Shown here: piece after piece, positions 61,123 to 64,000 of the stretch
How positions within the stretch are numbered: position 1 is the first letter of the stretch
Layout of the letters: the number at the start of each line of letters is the position of its first letter
Assembly (NCBI RefSeq): GCF_900113335.1
Contig: NZ_FOOX01000007.1
Coordinates: 161,434-225,433 of the forward strand
Source: Desulfotruncus arcticus DSM 17038
GTDB taxonomy: Bacteria; Bacillota; Desulfotomaculia; Desulfotomaculales; Desulfallaceae
Reading direction: 5' to 3'
DNA: 64,000 bases
Made by a program: the position numbers and the translations under genes
The notes under the pieces: generated by a model
Seen by the model: the letters and a program-made list of their open reading frames with translations, nothing else
Database searches by the model: none
Told to the model about the DNA's origin: nothing

Positions 61123-62394
61123 TTATCTCAACATTTCTATAAAAGCTTCCACCCTGGTTTTAAGCTGGCCCGCGTCTTCCTGGTCATACCCGGTTTCGAT
61201 TTTCAAGAAAGGAATTTCCTTTTGTTTCATCATTTTTTCCACCCGATTGGCTTCTACAGCGTAAGGGTCGCAAAACGACAGGGTGCAGTGGATGACGCCG
61301 TCGGCGTGATAATCTCTGACCAAATTCTCCAGCTGTTCCAGACGACCGGTATTGGGTGTAAATACAGCGCAGTTAATGCCCAGATACCTGGCTGCGATAT
61401 TTTCCAGCATGCTGTCTAAGCCGTCTGCTTCGGCCACTTCGTTTTCAAAATAGCGCAGACCTGTACACATTTCCTCGGCCACGATAACAGCGCCGCTGGT
61501 TTCAATGATATGAGGCACCTTCCAGTTGGGAATGGCCATGGGGGTACCGGTAACTATTACCCTGGGCGTTCTCCCGGGGAAAACACCTGCTCCCGTACTG
61601 ATTTTTTGCTCCAGTTCATCACAAAGTTCGTTAACCTTGGCGGTAAATCTGGCAACATCGTCGTACATGGCTATTTGTTCAATTAGCAGGCTATCCTTGC
61701 CGCTAATGGGGACAGGGTTATTTTTGCGTAGATTGGACAGGCGCCTGAGCGCCTGCCGTTTGCCATTAACTTCCTGAATAGCTTGGGCCAGGCTTACATC
61801 GGTTATTTCAGTTCCTGTGGTTTTTTGGGCCAGTTCGGCAAAATCCTGAACTTCTTCCAGCCAGAGCTGCTTATCGCGGCTTTTCTTCATTTGGGGTGTT
61901 TCCATAACGTGGACAGGCACATAATCATTCAATATTTCGAAGGCTTTCTTTTTCCCGTCACAGGTTGTCTCTCCGACCACCATATCGCACGATTCAAAAT
62001 AAGGGCATACTTTAGCCAGTTTAAAGCCCATAAATGATTTAATTAACGGGCAGATGCTTCTGGGCAATACTTGCTCAGCTTCGGCCGCCCCTATGTCGAT
62101 ACCGGAACAAAGGCCGATACAGATGCCTCCGGCGGCCCTTACAATTTCCTCCGGAACAAAAACGCAGAAAGCGCCAATTACCTTGCCGCCGTTTTTCTTG
62201 TGCTCTTGAAGCTCCTGAATGCGCAGCCCGTGGATTTCATTAACCACAAAATCAAAATATTCCATGCTTTTGGGTCTATTTGTTTGAGTTAGGTAAACAT
62301 CGTGATATGTGGGGGGTAAAGCTTGTAAGAGTTGATCGTGGGCTTCCAGGTTAACTCCCAGTGACCGCCACATATCATTATAATTATTGCTCAT
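61123..62394 (-). CDS. 2-hydroxyacyl-CoA dehydratase family protein, probable double-cubane cluster protein (YjiM type)
   Basis: 423 residues from ATG 62394 (AAGAAGGGA). Conserved cysteines C77 (GAFCVFVPEE), C92 and C96 (ICIGLCSG), C115 (SICPLIKS), C130 and C136 (VCPYFESCD) and C145, plus later EEMCTG and CTLSFCDPYAVE. A single catalytic subunit beside one activase, without a second dehydratase subunit, matches double-cubane cluster proteins rather than two-subunit hydroxyacyl-CoA dehydratases. Those proteins reduce small molecules such as acetylene in vitro; the natural substrate is unknown. A 2-hydroxyacyl-CoA dehydratase role remains possible. Confidence 0.88.
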   Translation of the reverse strand: MSNNYNDMWRSLGVNLEAHDQLLQALPPTYHDVYLTQTNRPKSMEYFDFVVNEIHGLRIQELQEHKKNGGKVIGAFCVFVPEEIVRAAGGICIGLCSGIDIGAAEAEQVLPRSICPLIKSFMGFKLAKVCPYFESCDMVVGETTCDGKKKAFEILNDYVPVHVMETPQMKKSRDKQLWLEEVQDFAELAQKTTGTEITDVSLAQAIQEVNGKRQALRRLSNLRKNNPVPISGKDSLLIEQIAMYDDVARFTAKVNELCDELEQKISTGAGVFPGRTPRVIVTGTPMAIPNWKVPHIIETSGAVIVAEEMCTGLRYFENEVAEADGLDSMLENIAARYLGINCAVFTPNTGRLEQLENLVRDYHADGVIHCTLSFCDPYAVEANRVEKMMKQKEIPFLKIETGYDQEDAGQLKTRVEAFIEMLR

Positions 62395-62529
62395 TAAGAT
62401 CCCTTCTTTTACTGTTAATATTAATTACTAATTATATATAAAACAAATTAATCACTCAAATAAATAAAATTTATAATAATTAGTTTATTATAAATTTATT
62501 AAATTAATATGGAAACTGTGCAGCATGGG

Positions 62530-62575
62530 GAGGGAGCCACCGGAAAGCCAGTTACAGGTAACGTGAGAATTTTTA
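62530..62575 (-). repeat. diverged GTTACTTGTATCTGGCGC repeat copy
   Basis: agggagccaccggaaagcca and gttacaggtaacgtgagaat match the reverse complement of the copies at 17045 and 24544 with several changes. Confidence 0.6.
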
Positions 62576-62616
62576 AGATAGACGCTCATGCTGCCGGCAA
62601 TAGGATGGAAAAGGTG

Positions 62617-62643
62617 GAGGGGCGGACGAGCCTGTCCGCCCGG
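62617..62643. repeat. GGGCGGAC...TGTCCGCCC palindrome, copy 4
   Basis: ggaggggcggacgagcctgt and ccgcccgg form an inverted repeat related to 31360, 38375 and 41413. Confidence 0.75.
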
Positions 62644-62686
62644 TCCGGTACTCAATGTCCGGGGTCGTATAGCAGGACAGTTATTG

Positions 62687-63100
62687 TTACTTATTGCCTA
62701 TCGGTAAGCCGGATTTGGTTAGACGGTCATGTATTCGCTCAAACAAGAGCCCCGCGGCAAACCATAATGGCGCCATATCTAAACGGATCAGTCCGTATAT
62801 CTGCCAGCCTTCGCGGTAGATCCAGGGGCTTGTTCCCACTATCATTCTAAGCAATCCTCCGGTTGTAAATTCCACCGCCCAGATTACCAGTACCCAGATC
62901 ATGCCGCGGAGGTACCAGGGTAAGAAGCGGATTTTTTCGTGCAGTGGTTCCAGCAAAACAGCCAGACCATAAATGGGAAACATCCAGAGGTAGGTATGAG
63001 CGGCCAGGCGCGGGTTGCCGTTTAGCCCGGACATTAACCCCGTCCAAAACACTTCCATATTCCAACCCAAAAGGCCATAGATTACGAATCTTGTAAGCAT
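62687..63100 (-). CDS. CmpB-like membrane protein (putative ABC-transporter type IV family)
   Basis: 137 residues. Four membrane segments; the opening FVIYGLLGWNMEVFWTGLMS and the later VIWAVEFTTGGLLRMIVG resemble the ABC_trans_CmpB family. No ATPase gene is adjacent. The start ATG 63100 lacks a clear ribosome binding site. Confidence 0.78.
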   Translation of the reverse strand: MLTRFVIYGLLGWNMEVFWTGLMSGLNGNPRLAAHTYLWMFPIYGLAVLLEPLHEKIRFLPWYLRGMIWVLVIWAVEFTTGGLLRMIVGTSPWIYREGWQIYGLIRLDMAPLWFAAGLLFERIHDRLTKSGLPIGNK

Positions 63101-63147
63101 AATCTTATTTTTTACTTAAATAAATTAAATATAGCTATTCTTGCAAA

Positions 63148-63192
63148 AATAACGTAAGCCGGCATGGGTTACCCGTGCCGGCTTACGTTATT
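63148..63192. terminator. long palindromic terminator
   Basis: AATAACGTAAGCCGGCA and TGCCGGCTTACGTTATT pair over 17 bp or more; it lies 3' of the minus-strand gene at 63236. Confidence 0.88.
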
Positions 63193-63235
63193 AATAATAC
63201 TTATAAGTGCAAAATCAAGGCAATTTGAGTTAATG

Positions 63236-63418
63236 TTAATGGTTTTCTAAAGGCTCTGATTTGACTGCGGGTCGAAACATATCCAGGACGCCTAAAAGGA
63301 TATTGGCAAGCCCAAATCCAAGTAAGCCTGCTCCCCACAACCCGCCCAGGTACCAGCCAATCAACGCAACAATTACGCCCAGGCCGGCAACAACCCAACT
63401 GGTAGTGTTACCTTGCAA
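63236..63418 (-). CDS. small two-TM hydrophobic protein
   Basis: 60 residues from TTG 63418 with AGGAGGCG 8 bases upstream. Glycine-rich hydrophobic stretch (WVVAGLGVIVALIGWYLGGL, then GAGLLGFGLANILLGVLDMF) and a short charged tail. Function unknown. Confidence 0.7.
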   Translation of the reverse strand: MQGNTTSWVVAGLGVIVALIGWYLGGLWGAGLLGFGLANILLGVLDMFRPAVKSEPLENH

Positions 63419-63890
63419 CTACAACGCCTCCTATCTATGGATTTAGGTATAGTTTTTGCTAATATTTGCCTTTTTATACATCATTTTTTTATATCCTTTA
63501 CAATTGAATAGGCAACTGGTACAACCAGCGGAGTTAGGAGGGTAGGGGGCTGTTACGCGCACATCAAATCACCCCGGGAATAAATTCGCCGGGGCGACAA
63601 AAACCTTTTATAGGCAATTATCTATCATGCAGCATCAACATGGCTGAAAATGACGGGTTATTTTAACGTTTGCAAGGTTTGGTAACGCTTAATTAGAGCC
63701 AATTGCAGAATTCAAAATTTTAAACTGACATAAAAAAGAGAATATCATACTAAAGCATAGGTTTACCAAAATTAACCTATTTATTTGAAGTAAAGATGGA
63801 ATTGAACAAATTAACTCTAAAAAAGAGTAGAAATCACCCCAATTAACAGACACAAAAAAGCAAAGCAAATATTAAATCATTGCTACTAAG
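63419..63890. other. intergenic stretch without recognised gene
   Basis: AT-rich sequence. It holds a hairpin at 63572-63596 (CCCCGGGAA.../CGCCGGGG) that could be a terminator. No ORF is supported. Confidence 0.5.
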
Positions 63891-64000
63891 CTACATTTGG
63901 TAATGCTTTATCTTTAAGCTGAACAATGGTTCCAGCAAGAAACGTAATCAGACAAATCATGATATCGTTAAAAGCTTTGTCAATCCCCCGTTTAGTAAGG
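63891..64000 (-). CDS. C-terminal end of a protein cut by the window edge
   Basis: Read from the right edge on the minus strand, one frame gives 36 codons (LTKRGIDKAFNDIMICLITF, LAGTIVQLKDKALPNVA) ending at TAG 63891-63893. The sequence looks coding and partly hydrophobic, but is too short to identify; a transposase end is one guess. Confidence 0.4.

Noticed and set aside
42909..63418. Shared MQGN start of two small membrane proteins (42909 and 63236)
   Set aside because: Only five residues match and the rest are unrelated; chance is sufficient.

Overview
The window looks like a chromosomal segment of a spore-forming, anaerobic Clostridia-class Firmicute, most like the Desulfotomaculum/Pelotomaculum group (Peptococcaceae). 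Supporting signs are two SpoVT regulators, two alpha/beta-type SASPs, a CotF-type coat protein, a LexA preceded by a Firmicute-type SOS box, a bacterial ferredoxin, a diheme menaquinone-linked fumarate reductase/succinate dehydrogenase, acyl-CoA catabolism genes, an ATP-dependent double-cubane/2-hydroxyacyl-CoA dehydratase pair, AAGGAGG-type ribosome binding sites and frequent TTG/GTG starts. The species assignment is inference. No phage, plasmid or complete insertion sequence is seen.

Layout. 1-8.9 kb: 5'-truncated RecD2 helicase, a cupin protein, a 3D-domain protein, adenine deaminase, an HD-GYP response regulator, an unrecognised gene split by an in-frame TGA, and a YkgJ cysteine-cluster protein. 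9-15.3 kb: a TauE/SafE exporter operon behind a sigma-54-type promoter, then a histidine kinase with a sigma-54 activator, then two CBS-domain paralogs. 17.3-21.9 kb: a second sigma-54-type promoter and an acyl-CoA operon (carboxyltransferase, enoyl-CoA hydratase, HMGL-like protein, HMG-CoA lyase). 21.9-24.5 kb (minus): DUF6305-like secreted protein, histidine kinase and response regulator. 24.7-30.8 kb (minus): a complete five-gene oligopeptide/dipeptide ABC transporter. 31-46 kb: a SASP, ferredoxin, HIT protein, three tRNAs (His, Gln, Lys), a GH18-like secreted protein, another SASP, DUF763, orphan pyrE, a nucleoside kinase, several small proteins, DUF523 and an amino acid permease. 45.7-54.2 kb: spoVT, a class III aminotransferase, lexA, rarD-azlD-azlC, a secreted beta-propeller protein and spore coat genes. 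54.6-57.8 kb (minus): the fumarate reductase/succinate dehydrogenase operon. 58.5-64 kb: a second spoVT, a structured hairpin array that I propose as a non-coding RNA, a family 4 uracil-DNA glycosylase, the double-cubane pair, and small membrane proteins.

The most unusual content is non-coding. (1) At 59185-59600 there is a tandem array of hairpins whose stems differ in sequence but stay paired, while the loops share the motif AGTCGAGCAAAGATT; a strong terminator closes it, as in an independent RNA gene. (2) A two-hairpin repeat of about 120 bp occurs five times, each time just upstream of a plus-strand gene or ribosome binding site, including between the SOS-box promoter and lexA. (3) Several other dispersed repeats fill intergenic space: GGAGTCA heptamers, a 35-bp GTTACTTGTATCTGGCGC family, GGGCGGACA palindromes and GGGGACA/TGTCCCC hairpins. 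Few of the repeats interrupt genes.

How the genes fit together: the sigma-54 activator sits directly downstream of the tauE operon, whose promoter has the -24/-12 signature, and the acyl-CoA operon has the same kind of promoter, so sigma-54 control of sulfur anion export and of branched-chain acyl-CoA breakdown is a reasonable hypothesis. Peptide import (opp), branched-chain amino acid transport (azlCD), the leucine-type acyl-CoA operon and fumarate reductase together fit amino-acid or short-chain-acid catabolism in an anaerobe.
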